From: Verrucomicrobiota bacterium
GTDB taxonomy: Bacteria; Verrucomicrobiota; Verrucomicrobiia; Limisphaerales; UBA9464
Direction of reading: 5' to 3'
Length of the DNA stretch: 32,185 nucleotides
NCBI GenBank assembly: GCA_008933025.1
Contig: WBXI01000021.1
Location: 1-32,185, forward strand
Positions 19,106-29,137 of this stretch are shown piece by piece. The stretch's first letter is position 1. Each line of letters opens with the position of its first letter. The notes under the pieces are model-generated. The model ran no database searches. It was not told the origin of the DNA and saw only the letters and a program-made list of their open reading frames with translations. The position numbers were made by a program, and so were the translations under genes.

Positions 19106-22100
19106 ATGTCCGCGTTGCATCGATGGTCGCGTTGCCTTGCGCCCGGCCTTTGGGCCGTCGCGCTGGCCGGACGCGTCGTTGCGGCACCGGAAGTCGCCCC
19201 CGGGGACGAGGCTTTTTTCGAGTCGCGGGTCCGTCCCGTCCTCGCGGAGCACTGCGCCGAATGCCATCTCGGCGGGAAGTCCAAGGGCGGGCTTCGGCTC
19301 GATTCCCGCGCATCGACGCTCGCCGGGGGCGACTCCGGGCCCGCGGCGATCCCGGGGGATGCCGACGCCAGCCGGTTGGTGCGCGCGATCCGCTACGGCG
19401 ATCCCGATCTCCGCATGCCGCCCCGGACCCGGCTTCCGCCCGACGCCATTGCCGCGCTCGAGGCATGGGTGCGGCGCGGTCTTCCGGACCCGCGGACCGC
19501 GGACGCCGCGTTGCCGACGGTATCGGCCGCCAAACCACCGGACGGCGCGGGCTCCCGAAAGCACTGGGCATTCCAACCCGTGCGGCGCATCGCCGCTCCC
19601 GCGGTGCACGGCGCGTCGGATCCGGTCGATGGCTTCTTGCTGGCCCGGTTGCAGGCGGCCGGACTCGGGTTCTCCTCCGCCGCGGACCGCCGGACCTGGA
19701 TCCGGCGGGTGACGATGGATTTGACCGGTCTTCCGGCGACCGAGGCGGCGGTGCACGCGTTCGCGTCCGACGAACGGCCCGATGCCCGCGAGCGTTGGGT
19801 CGATGCCTTGCTGTCGGATCCGGCCTACGGCGAGCGCTGGGGCCGTTGGTGGCTGGACGTGGCGCGGTACGCCGACACCAACGGTCAGGACGAGAACAAG
19901 GTGATGGCCAACGCGTGGCGTTACCGCGACTGGGTGGTGTCCGCGATGAACGCCGACCTGCCCATGGACCGGTTCCTGGTCGAGCAGTTGGCGGGCGATT
20001 TGTTGCCGACGGCAGGCGTCGACGAGCACGTGGCGGCGGCGCGCCGGACGGCGACCGGATTCCTCGTGCTGGGTCCGAAGCTGTTGGCCGAGCAGGACAA
20101 GCCGAAACTGGTGCTGGACGTAATCGACGAGCAGATCGACACGATCGGACGGTCGATGCTGGGTCTGACGCTGGGGTGCGCGCGGTGCCACGACCACAAG
20201 TTCGATCCCGTGTCGCAGCGCGAGTACTACGCGTTGGCGGGAATCTTCCGCAGCACCCGGACCATGGAGAACCTGGCCTTCGTCTCGAAGTTCAACGAGT
20301 GCGGGATCTCCACCCGCGCGGAACTCGAGGCGATCGCGGCGCATGCCGGGGAAGTGAAGGGCCTCGCGGCGCGTTTGGCGGCGGTGGAGCGCGAGGCCGA
20401 CGATGCCCTGCGGGCGTCCTGGAGCGGGGCCTTGCCCCGGGTCCTGGTTGCCCCGGACGACGCGTCGTTGCCCGCGGGCCTCCGCGAACGCGTCGCGGCC
20501 GCGCGCCGGGGCACGAACGCGTTGGCCTCGGCATTGCGCGGGCTCGCGGACGAACCCGACGCGCCGGCGACGGTGGCACGGTGGCAGGCGTCGTTGGCGT
20601 CGGACGGTCCGGTGCCGGGTTGGCGCGGGGCCGGGTTTGGCTGTCGCGCGACCAACGCGCTGGAGATCCCGGTTGCCCGCGAATCGGGGCCCCGTGACTG
20701 GACGCTGTCGGCCTGGGTGCGGATGGACGCGGTGGAGACGGGCGGGGACACCCGGCGGTGGTTGGTGAGCCGGGGCGCGAACGAATGGGAAGACGGACAC
20801 CTCGCCCTGGTGATCGACAAGGATCGGCCGGGGGCGCTCGCGAACGCGGGCGGTGGCCCGGAACACGTGGTGGCGGCGTTCGGAAAAGCCGGAATCCTGA
20901 AGGCGCGCGAATGGCGCCATCTCGCCGCCGTGTGCGACGCCCGGCACCTCCGGGTGTATCTCGACGGCACGGAGGTCGCCGCGGTGCCCATGCCCGGCCG
21001 GGTGCCCGCGGGCAAGGGTCCGTTCGTTCTCGGCCGGAGGCCCGACGGTTACATCGGATTCCGGGGTCGATTGGACTCGGTGCGTCTGGACCAAACCGGG
21101 TTGGCGGCGGAGGCGGTGGGCCGGTTGTAGCGCGGCGAAGCGTTGCCCGGCGCGCTGGTGGAACTTGATTTCGACGGGTTGTCGGACGCCGGAAAGCGGC
21201 GTTTGGCGGACCGCGTGGCGGCGGAGGCGATCTGGGAACCGGGCGGATTGCTCGAATTGCCGGTGGGCGCGGAACGGCGCGCGCTGTACCCGCCGGGCCC
21301 GCGGGCCCGGGTCGGGGAAATGGACGCGGCCCTCTCGCTGCTGAAAGCCCGGGCCCCGGCGCCGGCGGCGCGGGCGCTCGCGGTGTCGGACGACGTGGTG
21401 ACGAACCTTCCCGTGCTGGCGCGGGGCTCGCATCTCAACCCGGGCAAGGAAGCGGTACCGCGCGGATTCCCGGCCTGCGCCGGCCCGGTGCCGGTTCGGC
21501 CGCCCACGGCGGGCCAGAGCGGTCGCCTCGAGTTGGCACGGTGGATCGTGGATCCGTCGAACCCACTCACGGCACGGGTGCTCGCGAACCGTGTCTGGCA
21601 GGCCCACTTCGGCGAGGGCTTGGTCCGGACGCCCGACAACTTCGGCCTGCGCGGCGACGCGCCGTCGCATCCGGAATTGCTGGATTGGCTGGCGTCGGAA
21701 TGGATCCGGACGGGCTGGAGCCTGAAGGCGCTGCACCGGCGGATCGTGCTGACGCGGGCGTATGGGCAGAGCTCGGTCGCGTCGGAGCCGGGGTCGGATC
21801 CGGAGAACCGGTTGCTCCACGCGTACCCGCGGCAACGGCTCGAGGCGGAGATGCTGCGGGACGCGCTGATGGCGGTGGGCGGCCGGTTGGAGCGGACGCT
21901 GGGCGGGACGTTGGTGGCATGGAAGAACGACGAGTACACGCCGGCGGACGACGCGCCGTTCCGATCGCCGAGGCGCGCGTTGTACCTGCCGTTGGTGCGG
22001 GACCGGGGGATCGACCTGTTCGCGGCGTTCGACGGGGCGAATCCGAGCGTCTCGGTGGCGCGTCGCGGCAGCACGGTGGTGAGCCCGCAGGCGTTGTACC

Positions 22101-22348
22101 TGATGAACTCGCCGGTGATGCGCGAGGCGGCGGAAGGCGTGGCGTCGCGGGTCCTGGCCCACGAAGCCCCCGCACGGACGGGCCGACTCTACGGGATCGT
22201 GCTGGCCCGGCCGCCCCGGGCCGCGGAGGAAGAGCGGGCCCGGCGGTTCCTCGCGGACGGGCGGTTGGCGGCGCTCGACGAAAAACAGCGGTGGACGGCG
22301 CTGGCGCAGGCGTTGTTGGCTTCGAACGAATTCACCCACCGCGAATGA
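19106..22348 (+). pseudogene. PSCyt1/DUF1549/LamG/DUF1553 protein interrupted by one in-frame TAG
   Basis: Would encode a 1080-residue secreted planctomycete-type cytochrome protein. It is broken by TAG at 21128-21130 with no frame change. Upstream part (674 residues): signal peptide ([17 protein letters not shown]), then a PSCyt1 domain with heme motif CAECH at 50-54. DUF1549 (about 173-385) carries a second CARCH near 357-361, followed by [20 protein letters not shown] LamG-like domain spans about 540-674. Downstream part: DUF1553, with [58 protein letters not shown] and a C-terminal [11 protein letters not shown]. The reading continues smoothly across the TAG (AVGRL stop [11 protein letters not shown]), so one nonsense change or sequencing error is the simplest view. 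A TTG at 21143 could restart translation. The end overlaps the DUF1501 start as ATGA. Biochemical role is not established. Confidence 0.88.
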
Positions 22349-23757
22349 ACCGCCGGAATCCATGGACGGCCCCGGGGACCCGCCGCGCGATGCTGCGCGA
22401 CACGGCGCTCGGGTTCGGGCAACTCGCGCTGGCGACGCTGATGGCGGGACGGGCGATGTCCGCCCCGCCGTCCCCGTTGGCGGGACATCCGCCGCATTTC
22501 GCGCCGCGGGCGCGGCGGATCATCTTCCTCTTCATGCACGGCGGGCCGTCGCACGTGGACACCTTCGACCACAAGCCGCTGCTGGAACGCGACACCGGCA
22601 AGCCGCTGCCGTTCGCGAAGCCGCGCGTGCAGTTCGCGAAGACCGGCAACCTGCGGCGGTCGCCTTGGGAATTCCGGCGCCGCGGGCAGAGCGGCGCGAC
22701 GGTGAGCGAGTTGTTCCCGCTGGTGGGCGGGTGCGCGGACGACCTGTGCTTCCTCAAGGCGGTGCACGGGACCAACGAGGCGCACGGCGGCGCGCTGCTC
22801 AAACTCCACACCGGATCCGACGTGTCGGTGCGGCCCAGCATGGGTTCGTGGATCTCCTATGGACTGGGCACCGAGAACGCCAACTTGCCGTCGTTCCTCA
22901 CCATCAATCCCACGCTGGGCCACGGCGGCGTGGGCAACTGGTCGAGCGCCTTCCTCCCGGCGGCGCACCAGGGAACGCCGCTGGGCGCCAGCGGCATCCC
23001 GGTGGAACGCGCCACCATCGCCAATCTCAAGGGCGCGTGGGATCCCGAGGTCCAGCGCGCGCAACTCGACCTGCTCGGCGAATCGCAACGCGACCACCTC
23101 GCCCTGGCCGGGCACGACCCGGCCCTGGAGGCGCGGATCCAGTCCTTCGAACTCGCGTTCCGGATGCAGACCGAGGCGCCGGAAATCCTCGGGTTGGACG
23201 GCGAAACCGAGGCGACCCGACGCCTCTACGGTCTCGACGATCCGAGGACGGCGTCGTTCGCGCGGCAATGCCTGCTGGCACGGCGGTTCAGCGAGCGCGG
23301 CGTGCGGTTCGTGCAGGCGTCGCACGGTTACTGGGACCAGCACGAGGACCTTACCCGGGACCACGGGCGGCTGGCGGGCGAGGTGGACCGGCCGATCGCG
23401 GGATTGCTGCGGGACCTGAAGGCACGGGGACTCCTCGACGAGACGCTGGTGCTTTGGGGCGGGGAATTCGGACGCACGCCGACGGGACAGGGCACGGACG
23501 GGCGCGACCACCATCCGCATGCGTTCACGATGTGGATGGCCGGCGGCGGGGTGCGGCCGGGGATGAGTTTCGGGCAGACGGACGACTACGGGTTCTACGG
23601 GGTGGCGGACAAGGTGCATGTGCACGACCTGCACGCGACGATCCTCGCGTTGCTCGGGCTCGACCACGAGCGGTTGACCTACCGCCACGCGGGCCGTGAT
23701 TACCGCCTGACCGACGTCGCGGGCCGCGTGGTGCGCGAGATCATGCGCGACGCGTGA
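22345..23757 (+). CDS. DUF1501 family protein with Tat-like signal
   Basis: 470 residues. The N-terminus [18 protein letters not shown] looks like a twin-arginine signal (RR followed by a hydrophobic stretch), implying export of a folded protein. [18 protein letters not shown] (about 61-78) is the hallmark of DUF1501, which has an alkaline-phosphatase/sulfatase-like fold. Later motifs are [48 protein letters not shown] and [33 protein letters not shown]. Their His/Asp residues suggest a metal site (inference). The gene overlaps the DUF1553 gene by ATGA; the DUF1553-DUF1501 pair is one of the commonest gene pairs in Planctomycetota and Verrucomicrobiota. The substrate is unknown. It is intact, although its partner is interrupted. 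Confidence 0.94.
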   Translation: MNRRNPWTAPGTRRAMLRDTALGFGQLALATLMAGRAMSAPPSPLAGHPPHFAPRARRIIFLFMHGGPSHVDTFDHKPLLERDTGKPLPFAKPRVQFAKTGNLRRSPWEFRRRGQSGATVSELFPLVGGCADDLCFLKAVHGTNEAHGGALLKLHTGSDVSVRPSMGSWISYGLGTENANLPSFLTINPTLGHGGVGNWSSAFLPAAHQGTPLGASGIPVERATIANLKGAWDPEVQRAQLDLLGESQRDHLALAGHDPALEARIQSFELAFRMQTEAPEILGLDGETEATRRLYGLDDPRTASFARQCLLARRFSERGVRFVQASHGYWDQHEDLTRDHGRLAGEVDRPIAGLLRDLKARGLLDETLVLWGGEFGRTPTGQGTDGRDHHPHAFTMWMAGGGVRPGMSFGQTDDYGFYGVADKVHVHDLHATILALLGLDHERLTYRHAGRDYRLTDVAGRVVREIMRDA

Positions 23758-23836
23758 AAGTCCCGGGACCGAAGGGGCCATTGCCGGCGGGGCGAAGGGT
23801 CCGGGCCGTCGGCCTTTCCACGGCCGCCGGCGGTGG
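23758..23836. other. Short spacer between convergent DUF1501 and ftsK genes
   Basis: GC-rich 79 bases with overlapping inverted repeats (GGCCGT ... ACGGCC, then GCCGCCGGC). A shared terminator is plausible here, but the stem is short and no T-run is seen. Confidence 0.3.
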
Positions 23837-26674
23837 TCAGACCATCGACTGCCCGCCGCCGTCGTAGCCCTCGCCGTCGAGGTCGAGCAGGATGTCGCGG
23901 GGTTCCGCGCCCTTGCTCGGGCCGACGACCCCGCGGTCCTCGAGTTCGTCCATCAGGCGTGCCGCGCGCCCATAGCCCAGCTTCAGCCGCCGTTGCAGCA
24001 ACGACACGCTCGCCTTCTTCTCGGTCCGGATCACCTCGATGCACTTCTGCACCAGTTGCTCGTCCGCGTCGTCCATCTGGGCGTCGGGATCGAGCGGCAT
24101 GGAGCCCACGCTGCTGGGCGCTTTCTGCAGCGCGTTGTGGATCTCCAGTTCGTAGCTGGGTTTCCCCTGCCGCGAGATGTGGCCCACCACGGCCTCGATC
24201 TCCTGGTCGGTGATCAGCGCGCCCTGCGCCCGGATGAGTTTCCCGGACCCGGGCGGCAGGTACAACATGTCGCCCTTGCCCAGCAATTTGTCCGCGCCCA
24301 TCTGGTCGAGGATCGTCCGCGAATCCACCTTTGCCGCGACCTGGAACGCGATCCGCGCCGGGATGTTCGCCTTGATCACGCCCGTGATCACGTCGACCGA
24401 GGGCCGTTGGGTGGCGACGATGCAATGGATGCCGGCCGCCCGGGCCATCTGGGTGATGCGGGCGATGGCCATCTCGACGTCGGCGGGCGCGACGAGCATG
24501 AGGTCGGCGAGCTCGTCGATGATCACCACGATGTAGGAGAGCTTCTCGGGGATGACGATGTCCTCGTCGCGGGGAACGACGATCTGCTCGTCGACCTCGA
24601 CGGCGAATCCGTCGGCGCCGGCCTCGACCTTGTCCTTTTTCTGGACCAGCGGGAGTTCGGGTTCCTGGGGCGGCAGCGGCTTGTCCTTCGGGCGTTCGTT
24701 GAAGGCCTTGATGTTCCGGACGCCGACGCGGGCGAAGATCTGGTAGCGTTTCTCCATCTCGTTCACGACCCAGCGCAGCGCGAGGATGACTTTCTTGGGA
24801 TCGGTGACGACGGGGACGACGAGGTGGGGCAGGGCGTTGTAGGTCTGCAGTTCGACGACCTTGGGATCGATCATCACGAACCGCAGTTGGTCCGGGGTGA
24901 ACTTGAAGAGCAGGGAGGCGATGATGGTGTTGATGCAGACCGATTTTCCGGAGCCGGTGGAGCCGGCGATCAACACGTGCGGCATCTCGGCGAGGTCGGC
25001 GATGATCGGTTGGCCGTAGACGTCCTTGCCGAGCGCGAGGGGGATGCGGGCCTTGGACGACGCCCATTCGGGCGATTCCAGAAGGTCGCGCATGATGACC
25101 TTGGTCTTGACGAGGTTGGGAACCTCGACGCCGACGGAGCTCTTGCCGGGGATGGGCGCGAGGACGTTGAGACGTTCGGCCTTGAGCGCGGCGGCGATGT
25201 TGTTGGTCAGGCCGGCGATCTTCTCGAGCTTCACGCCGGGCGACGGATGCAGCTCGTAACGGGTGATGGTCGGGCCCTTGGTGATGTCGCCCGGGGCGAC
25301 CTCGATGCCGAACTGGGCGAGGGTCTGCACCATCAACCGCGCGTTCGCCATCAGCTCTTCCTTGGTTTCGGAAGGTTTGATGGTGAGGTCGGGATAATGG
25401 AGCAGCGCGAGCGACGGGAGTTGGTAATTCCCGATCATGGGTGTGCTGGCGACGGTGATCGGGCGCGGCTTCCGGGTCTGCATCGTGCCGCGGGGACGTG
25501 CCGGCGCCGCGTCGACGGGCAACGCGGCCGGGTTCTCGACGGGAATGGCGTCCGCGGCGGGCAGGTCGATGGGGTTCTCGGGATCGTCCGCCGGGGCGAT
25601 CGAAACCGCATGGGGCAAGGCCGGGGAAGCCGGGGATGGTTCGGCGGGTTTCGGCGGCGTCACGGCGGGTTCGCGGCCGAGGATGACGTCGGTGATGGAA
25701 CGGGGTTTCCGGGGCTTGCCGGCCGGCGTGGGAGCGTCGGTGCCCGGGGGTGCCGCGATCTCGTCGCCGCGTATGGTCTCGCCGGGTTGCAGGACCTGTC
25801 CGGGCCGCGGGACGGGCACGGAGAGGTCGCGGACGGTGGGCTCGGGATAGATTCTCGGGGCGGCAACGGGTTCCGGCGGTTCGTCGGCCTCGGGTTCCGC
25901 TTCCTCCTCCGGCTCCGGGCCGCGGGCCTTGGACTTGGCGCGGGATGCCGGACGGGCATCGGCTTCCTCCTCCGCTTCGGCCGCCGCGGCGGCGGCCGTC
26001 TGGCGGGCGAGTTCCTTCTGCTGCTTTTCCAGTTCGCGGGTCTGCTTCTTCAGGCTGGCCTCGCGGGCCGCGAACTTCTCCTCCTCGGTCCGCGGCGTGC
26101 GCACGAACAGCGAGCGCACCCACGACACGACGTGGAAGTCGGTGAGGAAAAGCAGGCTGACCACATAGATGACGACGTAGAAGAGCGTGGCGCCGGTGCG
26201 ATTGAAGAAGGTCTCGAAGCAGTAGTGGTTCAGCGTGAACCCGACGAGGCCGCCGGCGGACATCGACGCCCCCTTCACGCCGAGCGGCGGCAGGGACGAG
26301 GAATAGAGATCGAGGAGTCCGGTGGCGGCGGCGATGAGCCCAACGACGCCGATGGAGGAGCGCCACCCGCGGAGGTAGCGGAGCGCTCCCATGAACCCGG
26401 CCAACCCGAAGGCGACGGCAAGGACCGGCAACGTGTAGGCGGCGGCGCCGATGAGCAGGAACAGGCTGTCGGCAAGATGCGCACCGAAGACCCCCATGAA
26501 ATTGTGGATCGTCGGGTTGGGCGGGACGGAATTGGACGCGAGGTCGTGGCGGTCGTAGGTGGCGAGGGCGATCAGCACGATGACCGCGAGCAGGACCAGA
26601 CACCAGCCGAGCAAGTCGCCCCAGACATGCCGTTGTTTATCGGACGCGGAATCAACACGAGCCACGGGTGACAC
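23837..26674 (-). CDS. ftsK: DNA translocase FtsK/SpoIIIE
   Basis: Septal DNA pump that clears and orients chromosome termini and activates dimer resolution; 945 residues. The N-terminus has about four transmembrane helices (for example LLGWCLVLLAVIVLIALATY at 22-41 and LFLLIGAAAYTLPVLAVAFG). A charged Ala/Glu/Pro-rich linker (about 190-400) follows, shorter than in Escherichia coli. The motor domain includes LMVQTLAQFGIEVAPGDITKGPTITRYEL, Walker A GSTGSGKS (about 571-578), Walker B VVIIDELADLM and ATQRPSVDVITGVIKAN. The C-terminal gamma winged helix (about 870-945) includes KASVSLLQRRLKLGYGRAARLMDELEDRGVV and reads the orienting DNA motif. The start is GTG at 26674; an in-frame GTG three codons in is an alternative. 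Monocistronic, convergent with DUF1501. Confidence 0.95.
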   Translation of the reverse strand: MSPVARVDSASDKQRHVWGDLLGWCLVLLAVIVLIALATYDRHDLASNSVPPNPTIHNFMGVFGAHLADSLFLLIGAAAYTLPVLAVAFGLAGFMGALRYLRGWRSSIGVVGLIAAATGLLDLYSSSLPPLGVKGASMSAGGLVGFTLNHYCFETFFNRTGATLFYVVIYVVSLLFLTDFHVVSWVRSLFVRTPRTEEEKFAAREASLKKQTRELEKQQKELARQTAAAAAAEAEEEADARPASRAKSKARGPEPEEEAEPEADEPPEPVAAPRIYPEPTVRDLSVPVPRPGQVLQPGETIRGDEIAAPPGTDAPTPAGKPRKPRSITDVILGREPAVTPPKPAEPSPASPALPHAVSIAPADDPENPIDLPAADAIPVENPAALPVDAAPARPRGTMQTRKPRPITVASTPMIGNYQLPSLALLHYPDLTIKPSETKEELMANARLMVQTLAQFGIEVAPGDITKGPTITRYELHPSPGVKLEKIAGLTNNIAAALKAERLNVLAPIPGKSSVGVEVPNLVKTKVIMRDLLESPEWASSKARIPLALGKDVYGQPIIADLAEMPHVLIAGSTGSGKSVCINTIIASLLFKFTPDQLRFVMIDPKVVELQTYNALPHLVVPVVTDPKKVILALRWVVNEMEKRYQIFARVGVRNIKAFNERPKDKPLPPQEPELPLVQKKDKVEAGADGFAVEVDEQIVVPRDEDIVIPEKLSYIVVIIDELADLMLVAPADVEMAIARITQMARAAGIHCIVATQRPSVDVITGVIKANIPARIAFQVAAKVDSRTILDQMGADKLLGKGDMLYLPPGSGKLIRAQGALITDQEIEAVVGHISRQGKPSYELEIHNALQKAPSSVGSMPLDPDAQMDDADEQLVQKCIEVIRTEKKASVSLLQRRLKLGYGRAARLMDELEDRGVVGPSKGAEPRDILLDLDGEGYDGGGQSMV

Positions 26675-27051
26675 TGTAGGAACCGTGTTTTTCGGGGGGC
26701 AAGAGGCAAAGCGGGGGGCAGGAGAGCGGGTTTTGCGGCTTTCGTGGGGAAAGGGAGGGTTTCAAGTTTTCAGTTTCAAGTTTCAAGAGGCCCACCGTGC
26801 GCTGGCCGACCGGGGGACCTTGGGTCAGTCCGGATGATTTGTACCGCGCGGCAGCGTGGCGTGGCTGCCCGGAGTGAACAACGAAGGTCCGGTGGCAAAA
26901 GCGCCGCCGCCCTCCGGGTTGCGTGGGAACCGGCCCGCTGGCGTTGTTGCTCGTCGGTCAACCCGCATTCGCGGGACTTCCTCGATGCTGTCTCCGCGCC
27001 GTCGGGCCATTTTCCCCGCAACCTCAAGCAAAGGAATTGGCGGTCAGCACA
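26675..27051. other. Gene-free stretch between ftsK and the ABC permease, with short repeats
   Basis: No gene is supported in these 377 bases. The ftsK-proximal part contains four head-to-tail seven-base units. The rest (about 26830-27030) translates in several frames to Arg/Ala/Pro-rich sequence without domains. It holds a small hairpin, CCCGC/GCGGG with loop ATTC/GAAT, at about 26962-26975. From memory this type of stretch recurs between genes in Verrucomicrobiota; that could not be tested here. No clear terminator for the permease was found. Confidence 0.45.
26760..26787 (+). repeat. Four tandem heptamers TTTCAAG / TTTTCAG
   Basis: Units at 26760-26766, 26767-26773 (variant TTTTCAG), 26774-26780 and 26781-26787. 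AT-rich in an otherwise very GC-rich spacer upstream of ftsK. On the minus strand it reads as repeated CTTGAAA units. It may be a recombination or replication-slippage product; similar runs are remembered from verrucomicrobial spacers. Confidence 0.75.
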
Positions 27052-29112
27052 CTAGGGCTTCGGGGGTTGCGCGGGCGTGGGCTTGGCCTCCTCCGTGGCC
27101 GGTGCCGGGTTGGGACGCGGCACGAGGCCGTAGCGCTTCATGAGGATCGGATCCATCCGGAATAGGCTCGGATTCGACGGGGTCCGCGGCGCGGGCGGGG
27201 GGTTGACGACGCGGAAGGCTTCGTCGCCATGCTCGCGGAGCAGCGCTGCCGCGATCTCGCGCGGCGACATGCCGGCCCCGGCTGCAGCGGCTTCGCGGAC
27301 GCCGGGCGGCAGCGTGCCATTCGCCAGCCCCTGCCGGACGGCCGCTTCGAGTTGGTCCCATTGCTGGTTCAGCGCCGCAGCCCGTTCCGCCGCGGCAATG
27401 CGCCGGACGGCCAGGCTGGCGTTGCCGTAGGGGATGCAAGTCACCAGGGCGGTGGTCGCGGCGACCGCCAGCCAGTTCCGGACAACGCTTCCGGAAGGAA
27501 CGGAGGACCGGCGATGGTTGCGGCGGGCAAATTCCAGCAACGCAGCGAGCCAGAGGACGACGGCCACGCCGATCATGTAGAGGGTGCGGATGATGGTCGC
27601 GGCGAAGACCACCGTCCCGGGGCGGATGCCGACGGTCAGACGGTCGAAGGCGTCGATGGCGAACGCGACGAAGGTTCCGACCGCGATGGCCGCGCCGATG
27701 GCGGCGACGCCGGCCTTGAGCGTGGTGCGGGAGAGCGAGGAGGCGAGAATGGAAAGGGCCAGCAACCCGAGCGCGGCCCCTGAGTAGGCAGCCAACGCTC
27801 CGGGCGGCGCGCCCTCCAGCAACTTCGCGAAGCGCCCGCTTCCAAGTGCCACGCGAACCAACAGCACGGGCCAAACGCAGCCGACCAAAAGGGCCACGCC
27901 GACGGTGACGGCCAGTTTGACCCACCATTGGCGGCGCAGGGTGGCGGGTTGCGTGAGTTGCCAGTCGTGCGTGCCGATCTGTCGTTCCTCGGCGACGCAG
28001 GCGGCGCCGGTTCCCAGCAGGCATACCACGGCGGCCATCCCCATGAAGACGACGGCGGCGAGCAGCGGGAGTTCTTTCTCGTTGCCGGGCCGTTCGGTGA
28101 ATCGCCAACCGGCGGCGAGCAAGGCGATGCCGGCCATCAGCAGCGCGGTGACCCACGGGATGGACTGGAGGCGGAGTTCCTTGCGGACGAGATGGCCGGT
28201 CGGGCCGGTGCCGAACGCCCGGGCGAGCCATGCCGCAGGGCGGCCGAGTGACACCAGGCCCGCGCCTGCGTTGGCTTGAGCGCCGTCGGTGGCGTCGAGG
28301 CGCGCGAACGTCCGCCATCCCAGCACGGCGCAAGCGACGGCATAGACCCATGCGGTGGACGCGACCACGGACCATTCGGCGTCCGGCGGGAGTTCCGGAA
28401 GATCGAGAAGCCAACGGCAGAACCGGACGGATTCCGTCAGTGCCGCGTACGCCATCAGGGGAATGGCCACGGTGAACGTCGCCGCCGCGATGGTCGTGCG
28501 CGTCAGCAGCGCGTAGAGCGGTGCCGACGCGAGGACCAGGAGTCCCAGGGCGGCGCCGATCCCGCAGGTCCCGAGGAAATTCCTCGGGGTGGCGACCTGA
28601 ACGTCGGTGGCCAAGAACGAGAGGACCATGTTGGCGATCGCGATCCCGAGCAGCACGGCGAGCACGGCGTGTTTGCGTCGGTAGATGGCGGCGCGGGAGC
28701 GGGGTTGCACGAGCAGGGTGGCCAGCGTCCGGTTCTCGAACTCGGATGCGAAAAGTCCCGCGCCCATCAGGAGGCAACCGATCGGGAAGCCCCACAGGAG
28801 GGCCGGCGCTTCGTCCGCCGCGAGGGCGGCGCACGCGGGACCGATCATGGCGATCAGGAACCCGGGCATGAGTCCGCGGCATTCCTTCATCCATTGGAGG
28901 ACCGGTGCGGGCGCGGTGCCCGACCGCCACCAAACCCACGGCGCGACGAGCGCGAGCGCCAGGACGAATTGCAGCACCTGGGCCGCATTCAAAGGCGACC
29001 CCGACGGTTGGGCCGCCACGCAGATCCGGGCAAGGGCCGGCAGGGGCAACAACAGCCATGCGGGGTGGAAGCTGTTCCGGCGGGATGGTTGGCCGAGGGT
29101 CTGGGCGTCCAT
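27052..29112 (-). CDS. ABC-2 type transporter permease, two permease halves fused, with C-terminal extension
   Basis: 686-residue integral membrane protein, about twice the usual permease length. Two halves can be seen, each with about six helices. Each has an ABC-2-type cytoplasmic motif: SEFENRTLATLLVQPRSRAAIYRRK in the first (about 124-148) and VAEERQIGTHDWQLTQPATLRRQWW in the second (about 370-395). After the last helix (near 575) about 110 mostly hydrophilic residues follow, containing MSPREIAAALLREHGDEAFRVV and a Pro-rich end. The upstream neighbours are a matching ATPase (25-base gap) and a YtrA-like regulator. By analogy with ytr-type operons it may take part in cell-envelope or antimicrobial response (inference); the substrate is unknown. 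Confidence 0.88.
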   Translation of the reverse strand: MDAQTLGQPSRRNSFHPAWLLLPLPALARICVAAQPSGSPLNAAQVLQFVLALALVAPWVWWRSGTAPAPVLQWMKECRGLMPGFLIAMIGPACAALAADEAPALLWGFPIGCLLMGAGLFASEFENRTLATLLVQPRSRAAIYRRKHAVLAVLLGIAIANMVLSFLATDVQVATPRNFLGTCGIGAALGLLVLASAPLYALLTRTTIAAATFTVAIPLMAYAALTESVRFCRWLLDLPELPPDAEWSVVASTAWVYAVACAVLGWRTFARLDATDGAQANAGAGLVSLGRPAAWLARAFGTGPTGHLVRKELRLQSIPWVTALLMAGIALLAAGWRFTERPGNEKELPLLAAVVFMGMAAVVCLLGTGAACVAEERQIGTHDWQLTQPATLRRQWWVKLAVTVGVALLVGCVWPVLLVRVALGSGRFAKLLEGAPPGALAAYSGAALGLLALSILASSLSRTTLKAGVAAIGAAIAVGTFVAFAIDAFDRLTVGIRPGTVVFAATIIRTLYMIGVAVVLWLAALLEFARRNHRRSSVPSGSVVRNWLAVAATTALVTCIPYGNASLAVRRIAAAERAAALNQQWDQLEAAVRQGLANGTLPPGVREAAAAGAGMSPREIAAALLREHGDEAFRVVNPPPAPRTPSNPSLFRMDPILMKRYGLVPRPNPAPATEEAKPTPAQPPKP

Positions 29113-29137
29113 GGGATTCCTTGGGTCGCGGATGCGT

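Noticed and set aside
21131-22348. DUF1553 part as an independent normal gene starting at TTG 21143
   Set aside because: Possible, but the frame and family alignment continue without a break across the TAG, so an interrupted single gene is the simpler reading.
18980-22363. Open extension of the acs frame for over 3 kb upstream of its ATG
   Set aside because: It runs antisense to the cytochrome/DUF1553 gene and is Arg/Pro-rich; acs starts cleanly at 18979.
26825-27055. Short frames of 68-103 codons between ftsK and the permease
   Set aside because: All are Arg/Ala/Pro-rich, in several frames of both strands, typical of a non-coding GC-rich repeat.
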